Shown: one piece after another, positions 16,461 through 23,764 of the stretch
Layout: each line of letters starts with the position of its first letter
Numbering within the stretch: position 1 is the stretch's first letter
Source: CAXMNX01 sp964194845
GTDB lineage: Bacteria > Pseudomonadota > Alphaproteobacteria > Rhodobacterales > Rhodobacteraceae
Reading direction: 5' to 3'
Length of the DNA stretch: 25,409 bases
Assembly (NCBI GenBank): GCA_964194845.1
Contig: CAXMNX010000010.1
Span: 1 to 25,409 of the forward strand
Translations under genes and position numbers: made by a program
Notes under the pieces: generated by a model
Database searches by the model: none
The model's input: only the letters and a program-made list of their open reading frames with translations
Told to the model about the DNA's origin: nothing

Positions 16461-16711
16461 GCGCTGGCACCAGAATTTTCGTCTCTTTTGCGGCTAAAGA
16501 TATAGCGGAGCGGATTTCGGAACATCGAGATGAATGCAAGGAGGCCGACGATAAATATCCAAATGCCGTGCGTAATTCCGATCCAGCCCAGAAGAAACGG
16601 CGCGGCGAGCAACAGCACGAAACCCGGCGCGTATTGCCGACGCATCGGCAGCGCGGCGACAATCGTCGCAAACAACACCCAGGCGCATCCGAACATAAGC
16701 GGCAGGCTCAT
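16457..16711 (-). CDS. DUF2484 small membrane protein (first copy)
   Basis: 84 residues, hydrophobic, three likely membrane segments. The pattern MFGCAWVLFATIVAALPMRRQY followed by FISMFRNPLRYIF is typical of DUF2484. A strong ribosome site AAGGAG lies six bases before the ATG at 16711. It shares length, spacing of hydrophobic blocks and the LPxR/K and NPLRY/WPVRY motifs with the next gene, so the pair is a tandem duplication. It lies 59 bases downstream of the radical SAM gene. A role in envelope growth is suggested only by position. Confidence 0.85.
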   Translation of the reverse strand: MSLPLMFGCAWVLFATIVAALPMRRQYAPGFVLLLAAPFLLGWIGITHGIWIFIVGLLAFISMFRNPLRYIFSRKRDENSGASA

Positions 16712-16770
16712 GGAATTCTCCTTACGGGCGTCGAATATCGGTCAATTGCGGCAGTCTTTTGGCGATTTCC

Positions 16771-17856
16771 CTAGAAAAGCGAGAGCTGATCGCCGGTCTG
16801 GATTGGCGGCTGAAACAGGTCCGTGCGCAGCGGTGGAAGACGGTACGCGAGGCCGAGCCGCTTCATTTGAATGGCAAAGCGATGCGCCATCAGCTTTGCA
16901 AACTCACCCTGCCCCGTCATTCGTCGACCCCATTCGGGATCATAGTCGCGCCCGCCTTGTGTGTCGCGGACGCGGCCCATGACACGTTCGGCGCGGTCTG
17001 GGAACTTTTCGTCCAGCCATTCGCGAAAAAGCGGTGCAACTTCGCGCGGCAGCCGCAGCATGATCCAACTTGCAGCGATGGCGCCTGCGTCCGCCGCGGC
17101 GGCGAGGATCCCTTCCATCTCGTGATCGGTGAGTGCCGGGATCATCGGTGACGCCATGACGCGCACCGGACAACCAGCTTCCGCCAGCCGCCGGATGGTT
17201 TGCAACCGTCGCGCGGGCGACGGCGCGCGGGGTTCCATCGCGCGCGAAAGTTTCGGGTCGAGCGTCGTCACCGAAATGCCCACCCGCGCCAGACCCTTAC
17301 GCCCCATCTCACCCAAAATATCGGCATCGCGTTCGATCAGTGTGCCCTTGGTGACAACGCCAACGGGGTGCTGAAAGTCGCGCAGTACCTCAAGGATGCG
17401 GCGCATGATCTGGTGGTCCCGTTCGATGGGTTGATAGGGGTCGGTGTTCGTGCCAATCGCGATCACTTTCGGACGGTATGATTTGGCGCGAAGTTCTTGC
17501 TCAAGCACGGCTGGCGCGTCCGGTCGGGCGATCAGACGGGTCTCAAAATCCAGCCCGGGCGACAGGCCGAGAAAGGCGTGACTGGGCCTCGCAAAACAAT
17601 AGATGCAGCCGTGTTCGCAACCGCGATAGGGGTTGATCGAGCGGTCGAAGGAAATGTCGGGCGAAGTGTTTCGGGTGATGACTTTGCGCGGTTGTTCGAT
17701 ACTCACTTCGGTTCTGACCGGCGGCAGGTCTTCGTCGATGTCCCAGCCGTCGTCGACAAGGTCGCGGTCGTGACGCTCGAAACGTCCGACGCGATTGGAC
17801 TGCGACGCGCGGCCACGGGCCTTGGGATCAGGGTTGTGCGACGCGCGGGGGGACAT
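16771..17856 (-). CDS. PA0069-family radical SAM protein
   Basis: 361 residues. The radical SAM iron-sulfur motif is RGCEHGCIYCFARPSHAF, with Cys80, Cys84 and Cys87 binding the 4Fe-4S cluster. The preceding NPYRGCEHGC and following FLGLSPGLDFE are characteristic of the PA0069/Rv2578c group, relatives of spore photoproduct lyase-like proteins. The substrate is unknown. ATG at 17856 has no ribosome site (CCACCC before it), so the transcript may be leaderless or nearly so. A GTTC-N7-GTTC LexA-type site lies 12 bases upstream, pointing to DNA-damage control. It is followed after 59 bases by the DUF2484-murB-ddl-ftsQAZ run on the same strand. Confidence 0.9.
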   Translation of the reverse strand: MSPRASHNPDPKARGRASQSNRVGRFERHDRDLVDDGWDIDEDLPPVRTEVSIEQPRKVITRNTSPDISFDRSINPYRGCEHGCIYCFARPSHAFLGLSPGLDFETRLIARPDAPAVLEQELRAKSYRPKVIAIGTNTDPYQPIERDHQIMRRILEVLRDFQHPVGVVTKGTLIERDADILGEMGRKGLARVGISVTTLDPKLSRAMEPRAPSPARRLQTIRRLAEAGCPVRVMASPMIPALTDHEMEGILAAAADAGAIAASWIMLRLPREVAPLFREWLDEKFPDRAERVMGRVRDTQGGRDYDPEWGRRMTGQGEFAKLMAHRFAIQMKRLGLAYRLPPLRTDLFQPPIQTGDQLSLF

Positions 17857-17868
17857 GGGTGGAGTTTA

Positions 17869-17883
17869 GAACAAAATAAGAAC
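17869..17883 (-). promoter_or_regulatory. LexA-type SOS box before the radical SAM gene
   Basis: On the minus strand GTTC-TTATTTT-GTTC matches exactly the GTTC-N7-GTTC LexA site known in alphaproteobacteria such as Rhodobacter and Rhizobium, with an AT-rich spacer. It ends 12 bases before the ATG and overlaps the place where a -10 element (TAAACT) would lie. Confidence 0.6.
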
Positions 17884-17892
17884 ATATTCCAG

Positions 17893-17905
17893 TGTCATAG
17901 TGACA
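17893..17905. promoter_or_regulatory. Short palindrome in the divergent promoter region
   Basis: TGTCA-TAG-TGACA, a perfect 5-bp inverted repeat with a 3-base centre. It lies ten bases from the SOS box, between the divergently transcribed radical SAM and corrinoid genes. It could be an operator for either gene; no regulator can be named. Confidence 0.3.
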
Positions 17906-18058
17906 ATTGCGGACCAGATTGCGGGAAATCCGGTTGCTGCCCTATGCGATAGTCGGCAATGACACGCCGCAAGTCGCAATTCGAACAGTCGCGGAAGCCA
18001 TTGTCGCGCAAGAGACTGTTAATAATGGCGAGTGTGCTGTCATTCCAGGAGCAGGGTC

Positions 18059-18763
18059 ATGGCCGACGAAGAAGACGATATCATCCTGAGCGAGCTGGAC
18101 GACGAAGAGCTTACGCTACAGATGTTCGATGACCTTTACGACGGTCTGCGGGAAGAGATCGTAGAAGGCGTCAACATCCTGCTTGGGCGTGGCTGGGCGC
18201 CTTACCGCGTCCTGACCGAGGCGCTGGTCGGTGGCATGACGATTGTCGGCAACGATTTCCGCGATGGTATTCTGTTTGTTCCCGAAGTGCTGCTGGCGGC
18301 AAACGCGATGAAGGGCGGCATGTTCATCCTGAAGCCGCTTCTGGCCGAGACCGGTGCGCCGCGGGTCGGCAAAATGGTTATTGGCACCGTCAAAGGCGAC
18401 ATCCACGACATTGGCAAGAACCTTGTATCAATGATGATGGAGGGCGCGGGCTTTGAAGTCGTGGACCTGGGCATCAACAACGCGGTCGAGAGCTATTTTG
18501 AGGCGATCGAAAGCGAGGAGCCTGACATTCTGGGGATGTCGGCGCTGCTGACCACGACGATGCCTTATATGAAAGTCGTGATCGACACGATGGTCGCGCA
18601 GGGCATTCGCGACGACTATGTTGTTTTGGTGGGTGGCGCACCCTTGAACGAAGAATTTGGCAAGGCCATTGGCGCTGACGCCTACTGCCGCGACGCGGCG
18701 GTTGCGGTCGAGACGGCAAAAGAATTCATGGAGCGCAAGCATAACCAACTCGCGGCCGGTTAA
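18059..18763 (+). CDS. Corrinoid (cobalamin-binding) methyltransferase protein
   Basis: 234 residues from ATG at 18059, which follows AGGAG and CAGGG. A helical cap domain (about 20-100) precedes a Rossmann-like B12 domain (about 103-230). The cobalamin motif is GDIHDIG, with Asp114, His116 (lower axial ligand) and Gly119, followed by the later GGAPLNEEFGKAIGADAY, which closes the B12 pocket. Such proteins (MtaC/MtbC-like, or the B12 module of MetH) carry a methyl group on cobalt between two methyltransferases. The obvious partner in the window is the homocysteine methyltransferase at 5317, making a split methionine synthase likely. Demethylation of methylamines or betaine is the alternative. 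A DUF1638 gene follows after 51 bases. Confidence 0.9.
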   Translation: MADEEDDIILSELDDEELTLQMFDDLYDGLREEIVEGVNILLGRGWAPYRVLTEALVGGMTIVGNDFRDGILFVPEVLLAANAMKGGMFILKPLLAETGAPRVGKMVIGTVKGDIHDIGKNLVSMMMEGAGFEVVDLGINNAVESYFEAIESEEPDILGMSALLTTTMPYMKVVIDTMVAQGIRDDYVVLVGGAPLNEEFGKAIGADAYCRDAAVAVETAKEFMERKHNQLAAG

Positions 18764-18814
18764 CGCATCGCACATCTCGCGTCGTCCGGTTGTGACTTGT
18801 CCGGAGCCTTCGCA

Positions 18815-19465
18815 ATGGAAGACAAACCTGTCCCAAGCGACGACACGCTAACCAGTGCCGGTTTGCGGGCCAAAGGTGTGGGCAAAGTACTTGTGCTTGG
18901 CTGTGGCGCGCTGGCGCGAGAAATTCTGGCCGTCGTCAATGCCAATGATATGGTGCATGTGGACGTTCAGTGCTTGCCAGCGATCTATCACAATCATCCC
19001 GAAAAGATTGTGCCAGCAGTCGAGGAAACCGTGGCCCGGTTGGGCGGGAACTACGACAGGATTTATCTGGCCTACGCCGATTGCGGAACCGGCGGGCTGC
19101 TTCAGGCGGCGGCAGAGCGATTGGGGTTGGAGATGATTGCGGGGCCGCATTGCTATGCTTTTTTTGAAGGCACTGAGGGCTTTGTCGACCGGGCCGGTGA
19201 CGAGTTCACCGCATTTTACCTGACAGACTTTCTGGTCAGACAGTTTGACGCCTTTGTCTGGAGACCGCTCGGGCTGGACCGGCATCCCGAATTGCGTGAC
19301 GCCTATTTCGGACATTATGAAAAGCTGGTGTATCAGGCCCAGACCGATGACCCCGCCCTGACCGAAAAAGCCCGCGATTGTGCGGCGCGACTGGGGTTAG
19401 TGTTCGAGTATCGGTTCACGGGCTACGGCGATCTTGCCAGCTTTCTGAAAGAAATCGAAAATTAA
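18815..19465 (+). CDS. DUF1638 protein linked to corrinoid metabolism
   Basis: 216 residues from ATG at 18815, with GGAG nine bases upstream. The family has no established biochemical role. Conserved-looking features: LGCGALA (Cys30), Cys53 followed by YHNHP (His59, His61), YADCGTGG (Cys90) and GPHCYAFF (His112, Cys113). Four Cys and several His in a small soluble protein suggest a metal or corrinoid-cobalt site, but this is inference. There is no signal peptide or membrane segment. Genes of this family often sit beside B12-dependent methyltransferase genes, as here; a role in loading, reactivating or reducing the corrinoid protein is possible. Confidence 0.85.
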   Translation: MEDKPVPSDDTLTSAGLRAKGVGKVLVLGCGALAREILAVVNANDMVHVDVQCLPAIYHNHPEKIVPAVEETVARLGGNYDRIYLAYADCGTGGLLQAAAERLGLEMIAGPHCYAFFEGTEGFVDRAGDEFTAFYLTDFLVRQFDAFVWRPLGLDRHPELRDAYFGHYEKLVYQAQTDDPALTEKARDCAARLGLVFEYRFTGYGDLASFLKEIEN

Positions 19466-19505
19466 GCGAAAATTCAACGAGTTGTTAATCGTTTGATCGG
19501 CTGAT

Positions 19506-19997
19506 TTGCGGCACCGGTTCCTTGTGGCTGTCTGTGTAATGTTTCGATCAAGATATCTGGCTTTTCTCAGCATTATCTGGCTGGCAACACCCGGGCGCGC
19601 GGCCACCGTCACGACGCTGACGAAACCTGTGAGCCCGGACAGCCCGAAGACGCTGCAAAACGGGTTGGGAAACGAGGCTTTGGCCGCAATTTTGAGCGCA
19701 CGGGTGCCGGATATTGGTCTGGCAGGTGCGACCGCGTCACCGCTTTTGGTGGCCGCGCAGATTGCATTCGTCGTCGTGCTTGGATCGCGATTGGCCCGCG
19801 CGCTGCCGCACGTCAGGCCGCGCGTCGGCCATGTTCGCTATGCGATAGTAACATTGCGCGCGAGTTCCCTGATACGAGCCACCATAGCGCTGAGACCGTT
19901 CGAACGCTGGGCCGACAGATGGTCGTTCAGGCCGAGCCGCCCGAGTTCGCCGCCCGCATCCACCTTCAAAACCTCGCGCACAGCCAACCCGCTGTAA
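19506..19997 (+). CDS. Possible small exported protein, unrecognised
   Basis: An open frame of 163 codons from TTG at 19506, or 152 from ATG at 19539. From the ATG the protein starts with a plausible signal peptide (FRSRYLAFLSIIWLATPGRAA) and has one further hydrophobic segment (ASPLLVAAQIAFVVVLGS) followed by basic residues. Codon third positions are mostly G or C, as in real genes here. Against it: no clear ribosome site, no recognised family, and its last 160 bases run antisense to sufE. The 372 bases between the DUF1638 stop (19465) and the sufE stop (19838) hold nothing else I can support. Confidence 0.4.
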   Translation: MRHRFLVAVCVMFRSRYLAFLSIIWLATPGRAATVTTLTKPVSPDSPKTLQNGLGNEALAAILSARVPDIGLAGATASPLLVAAQIAFVVVLGSRLARALPHVRPRVGHVRYAIVTLRASSLIRATIALRPFERWADRWSFRPSRPSSPPASTFKTSRTANPL

Positions 19998-20266
19998 AGC
20001 GCGATCAATATCGCGATCAGCCCGCGCACGATCATCGCATCGCTGTCACCGCGAAACCGGAAGGTCGCATCCGCGCCGTCTCCGGTAATTTCGGGCAATA
20101 ACCACACCTGACTGGCGCAGCCGTCAACCTTGGTTGCGGGGACGCGAAAGGCGTCTTCCAGCGCGGGCATGGCTTTGCCGAGGTCGATCACATGGCGATA
20201 GCGATCTTCCCAGTCATCCAGAAAGTCAAACGCATCAGCGATGTCTTCAAAGCCGTCAGTGGCCAT
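19838..20266 (-). CDS. sufE: SufE-family cysteine desulfuration protein
   Basis: 142 residues from ATG at 20266, with GAAGAGG just upstream; a longer frame to 20290 is not needed. The active-site cysteine is Cys50 in KVDGCASQVWL, the hallmark of SufE. RGLIAILIALYSGL is the other conserved helix. SufE takes sulfur from the cysteine desulfurase SufS as a persulfide and passes it to the SufBCD scaffold for iron-sulfur cluster assembly in the cytoplasm. No other suf gene is in the window; the gene stands alone on the minus strand between plus-strand genes. Confidence 0.93.
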   Translation of the reverse strand: MATDGFEDIADAFDFLDDWEDRYRHVIDLGKAMPALEDAFRVPATKVDGCASQVWLLPEITGDGADATFRFRGDSDAMIVRGLIAILIALYSGLAVREVLKVDAGGELGRLGLNDHLSAQRSNGLSAMVARIRELARNVTIA

Positions 20267-20386
20267 GGCAACCTCTTCATTGCGCATCACGTAAGCCCGA
20301 GCGAAGCGAACGTCCAGTGGCTGGCCACTTTTCAGAGGCGGGGCTTTCGGTTAGGACCAGAGGACAAGGGGCCTAAGGGACAGGAT

Positions 20387-20911
20387 ATGCACGCAAGACA
20401 TTGGCTTATTCTGAGCAGTGCCGCAATTTTTCTGTCGGCCTGCGGTGGTAGTGGCAGCGGCAGCGGCGGCAGTGGCAGTAGTGGCAGCAGCGGCGGAAGC
20501 TTTGGCAGCGGCGGCAACCTGAACCCACTCAACTGGTTTCGAAGCGATCCGGCTGAGGACACGGTCGAGGCAGCCAATTTCGCACAACCCGCTGATCAAC
20601 GGCCACTGGTTGCCGAAGTGACGACCCTGGTGATCGAGCGGATGCCTGGCGGCGCGATCGTTCGCGCGACGGGACTTCCGCCCGAACAAGGCTGGCATAC
20701 CGCCGAACTGGTCAGCGAAACCGGCGGTACGCCGGTGGATGGCGTTCTTGTCTATGCGTTTCGCGCTTTTCCCCCGTCAAGGCCCACGCGGGTTTCCACC
20801 CAGCAATCCCGCGAGTTGATCGTGGCGCTTTTTTTGTCGGAATTTGAGCTGGCCGGTATCCGACAGATCCGTGTCGTTGGTGCCAGAAACTCAAGATCGG
20901 CAAGACGTTAG
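20387..20911 (+). CDS. Gly/Ser-rich lipoprotein, function unknown
   Basis: 174 residues from ATG at 20387; the same frame is open back to 20192, but that part overlaps sufE and lacks a ribosome site. The signal peptide ends in IFLSAC, with lipid-bearing Cys19. A Gly/Ser tract (about 20-43), encoded by near-repeats of GGCAGY, acts as a flexible tether. The mature domain (about 65-170; LVIERMPGGAIVRATGLPP, then WHTAEL) looks like a small beta-rich domain. It is probably anchored in the inner leaflet of the outer membrane. I do not recognise a named family, though similar lipoproteins occur in Rhodobacterales. The AbrB-type gene follows. Confidence 0.8.
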   Translation: MHARHWLILSSAAIFLSACGGSGSGSGGSGSSGSSGGSFGSGGNLNPLNWFRSDPAEDTVEAANFAQPADQRPLVAEVTTLVIERMPGGAIVRATGLPPEQGWHTAELVSETGGTPVDGVLVYAFRAFPPSRPTRVSTQQSRELIVALFLSEFELAGIRQIRVVGARNSRSARR

Positions 20912-20979
20912 ATATCAACCTTAACATCAAGAACCTATCGCGGCAGGCGACGGCGTTAGGCGTCGGCGCGATTGGTGCG

Positions 20980-21963
20980 GTGATTGCGGTTCGAACCGGC
21001 ATTCCGCTGCCGTGGATGCTGGGGCCGATGATCGCTGTGACGCTGGCGGCAACATTATCAACACCGATTGCCGCACCGATGGCGTTGCGCAGCGCCCTTT
21101 TACCAATTCTGGGCGTGATGCTTGGGGCGGGATTTCGCCCTGGGTTATTTGCGCAGATTGCCGACTGGACGATCACTGTTGTGGCTTTACCGATCTATAT
21201 CGCTGCGGCGTTCGGGATGGCGTTCCTGTTTTACCGCAAGATCGGTCGCTATGATGTTGTTACGGCGTATTATTCATCGGCCCCGGGCGGGCTGAACGAA
21301 ATGATGATCCTTGGCGCCGAAGCTGGTGGAAATGAACGCCGCATCGCGCTTGCACATGCCAGCCGCATCCTTTTTGTCGTAAGCTTCATCAGCTTTTACT
21401 TTGCGGTCGTGTTTGAAGTCTCCTCAACGGGTCAGGCGCGAAATTACATCCCCTTTGCGGCGGTTCCGCCTGCCGATCTGTTGCTGCTATTGGGGTGCGC
21501 TGTTGCTGGTGCCTGGCTTGCGCCTTATCTGCGCCTGCCCGCGCCGCTCGTCCTCGGCCCGATGATATTGTCGGGAGCTGTGCATCTGGCAGGCGTGACA
21601 AATGCACCACCACCTAGTTTTGCGGTCAACGCCGCACAGCTTGTCATGGGAACGGTGGTCGGTTGTCGTTTTTACGGAGTCGCGGCGCGCGAAATTGGTC
21701 GCGACATGTTGCTGGCAAGCGGCGCGTCGGGATCAATGATCGCGATGGCGCTTTTGTCCGCCTATATCGTCACCACGCTTTCGGGTGTTTCCATTCAGCA
21801 GACGTTTCTGACATTTTCGCCCGGTGGCCTGCCCGAGATGAGCTTGCTGGCCATAGCGATGAGCGCCGATGTGGCTTACGTCGCGACGATTCACATCCTG
21901 AGGATTACGATTGTCATCGCGGTGGCACCATTGGTGTTTCGATTACTGAGGCGGAAGCGTTAA
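20980..21963 (+). CDS. AbrB-family membrane protein (PF05145), start uncertain
   Basis: 327 residues from GTG at 20980. Two internally similar halves each carry a PLPWMLGPM or PAPLVLGPM motif, and the pair SSAPGGLNEM and TFSPGGLPEM shows the family's tandem-repeat build with eight or more membrane segments. The family is annotated as ammonia-monooxygenase-like or AbrB regulators; real substrates are unknown. The chosen GTG is the only standard start codon, yet the hydrophobic first helix clearly begins upstream (ATALGVGAIGAVIAV), in a frame open back to 20848. So the true start may be a rare codon, or a base may be wrong upstream. It shares its TAA with the convergent rnd stop. Confidence 0.85.
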   Translation: MIAVRTGIPLPWMLGPMIAVTLAATLSTPIAAPMALRSALLPILGVMLGAGFRPGLFAQIADWTITVVALPIYIAAAFGMAFLFYRKIGRYDVVTAYYSSAPGGLNEMMILGAEAGGNERRIALAHASRILFVVSFISFYFAVVFEVSSTGQARNYIPFAAVPPADLLLLLGCAVAGAWLAPYLRLPAPLVLGPMILSGAVHLAGVTNAPPPSFAVNAAQLVMGTVVGCRFYGVAAREIGRDMLLASGASGSMIAMALLSAYIVTTLSGVSIQQTFLTFSPGGLPEMSLLAIAMSADVAYVATIHILRITIVIAVAPLVFRLLRRKR

Positions 21964-23117
21964 ATATCAAACACTTCGACAGATTTTCCGTCGGCGCGAA
22001 GCCCCAGCTTGCCGTCGCATAATTTCAACGCATCTTCGCCAAACGCTTTCAGCCGCCAACCCTTGAGCGCGGCACCATCGCGAAGCCCTGCTGCGATCTC
22101 GTCAAGGTCCGATGATGTCGCGATCAGCTTTTGCGCAACGCCAAGTTTTTCGGATTTCGCCTTGAGCAGGACGCGAAGAAGGTCGGCAAGTGCCGGGTTG
22201 ACCTGAAGCTTATCGCGGCTGCGATCCGGCTTCGGTTGATCTTCGGGCGGCGTCTCAATCCCGGCTTTAACGGCCGCAAGAATGCCATCCGCGACGTCGC
22301 CTTTGCGGGCCTCGCGAAGCAAAAGCCGCGAGCGGCTGAGATCCTGGTGCGTTTGCGGTCGGGTCGAAGCAAGCTCGAGCAATGCTTCGTCTTTTATGAC
22401 CCGGTTGCGCGGCATGTTCCTTTGCTGCGCGTGGATCTCGCGAAATCGCGCGAGTTCCCGAACGACGGCAAGAAATTTACCTGAATTGGTCCGTGTTTTC
22501 AAACGTTTCCATGCGTTCTCGGGATCCATGGCGTAAGTTGCCGGATCGGTTAACGTCGAAATTTCTTCGTCAAGCCACGGTCGGCGGCCCGAGCGCTCGA
22601 GATTTTCTGAAAGCGACTGATAGATCACGCGAAGATGGGTAACATCGGCCAATGCGTAAGTTTGCTGGGCCTCGGTCAGTGGACGCCGCGACCAGTCGGT
22701 GAACCGCGAAGACTTGTCCACCTGCGCATTCACAATTTTGCGAACCAGTGTCTCGTAGCCAACCTGTTCGCCAAAGCCCGCCACCATCGCCGCGACCTGG
22801 GTGTCGAAAAGCGGCGTCGGAATGACGCCGCCTTCGATAAAGAAAATCTCCAGATCCTGGCGCCCCGCGTGAAAGACCTTCACGACAGACTGGTCTTTGA
22901 GCAGATCGTAAAGCGGATCGAGCGAAATTCCTTTGGCCAGCGGATCGACGAGCACAGCGTCGTCGTCGCCGTTGCCCGGATACGCCAATTGCACCAGGCA
23001 GAGCTTGGAATAATAGGTGCGCTCGCGCAGAAATTCGGTGTCGATTGTTACATAAGGGGCTGTCGCGGCTGCGTCACAAAACGCCCGCAGGCCCTCGGTC
23101 GTGGTAATCGTAATCAT
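21960..23117 (-). CDS. rnd: Ribonuclease D
   Basis: 385 residues. The DEDDy 3'-5' exonuclease domain spans about 1-170: Asp26 and Glu28 in IDTEFL, Asp in AGRQDLEIFF, and the Tyr/Asp pair in YALADVTHL. The C-terminal part holds HRDC-type helices (ELARFREIHAQQRNMPRNRVIKDE and later). RNase D trims the 3' ends of tRNA precursors and other stable RNAs. It follows purN by 17 bases on the same strand. AAAGGA lies 13-14 bases before the ATG, rather far for a ribosome site. It meets the AbrB gene tail to tail with overlapping stops and no terminator between them. Confidence 0.95.
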   Translation of the reverse strand: MITITTTEGLRAFCDAAATAPYVTIDTEFLRERTYYSKLCLVQLAYPGNGDDDAVLVDPLAKGISLDPLYDLLKDQSVVKVFHAGRQDLEIFFIEGGVIPTPLFDTQVAAMVAGFGEQVGYETLVRKIVNAQVDKSSRFTDWSRRPLTEAQQTYALADVTHLRVIYQSLSENLERSGRRPWLDEEISTLTDPATYAMDPENAWKRLKTRTNSGKFLAVVRELARFREIHAQQRNMPRNRVIKDEALLELASTRPQTHQDLSRSRLLLREARKGDVADGILAAVKAGIETPPEDQPKPDRSRDKLQVNPALADLLRVLLKAKSEKLGVAQKLIATSSDLDEIAAGLRDGAALKGWRLKAFGEDALKLCDGKLGLRADGKSVEVFDI

Positions 23118-23134
23118 ATTGGCGATTTTTTCCT

Positions 23135-23764
23135 TTAAGTCTCGCGTCCGGCCTTCTTAAGCGCGTCCGCGCCCATCGACAAGTAAACCGGCGTGCGATC
23201 GCCCGCAGCGAAGCGGCGAAGCACAGCCGGGTAAAGCCGGTGTTCCATTGTCAAAACACGACCGGCGAGAGCCTTTGGCGTATCATCCGGCCGGATTGGC
23301 ACGCGCGCCTGACCCAGAACTGGTCCATCGTCAAGCTCGGCCGTTACCTCGTGGACGGTGCATCCCGTTTCGCGGTCACCGGCCGCGATGGCGCGGGCGT
23401 GCGTGTCAAGCCCGCGGTATTTCGGTAAAAGCGATGGGTGAATATTCAGCAATTTGCCCTGCCAGCGAGAGACAAATCCGTCGGATAAGATGCGCATGAA
23501 CCCGGCAAGGCAGACGAGATCGACCTGCGCGGCAGAGAGTTTGTCGTCGATGACGTTCTCGAATGCGGCGCGGTCGCCATCAAAGTTGCGGTGATCGACA
23601 GCTTCTGTCGAAACACCTAGCGCGGTGGCACGCGCGAGCCCTGCGGCCCTGGGGTTATTGCAAAGGACAAGAGCCGCACGCGCGGGATGATTGCCGGACA
23701 TGTCGTGAACGAGCGACACCATGTTCGAGCCGCCGCCCGAGATCAGGATGGCAACACGGATCAT
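23135..23764 (-). CDS. purN: Phosphoribosylglycinamide formyltransferase
   Basis: 209 residues. VAILISGGGSNM is the GAR-binding start, and NIHPSLLPKYRGLDTHARA holds the catalytic Asn and His. HEVTAELDDGPVLGQ contains the catalytic Asp that anchors formyl-tetrahydrofolate. The enzyme formylates GAR to FGAR in purine synthesis, using 10-formyl-THF. Its ATG overlaps the purM stop by four bases, so the two are coupled; rnd follows. Confidence 0.96.
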   Translation of the reverse strand: MIRVAILISGGGSNMVSLVHDMSGNHPARAALVLCNNPRAAGLARATALGVSTEAVDHRNFDGDRAAFENVIDDKLSAAQVDLVCLAGFMRILSDGFVSRWQGKLLNIHPSLLPKYRGLDTHARAIAAGDRETGCTVHEVTAELDDGPVLGQARVPIRPDDTPKALAGRVLTMEHRLYPAVLRRFAAGDRTPVYLSMGADALKKAGRET

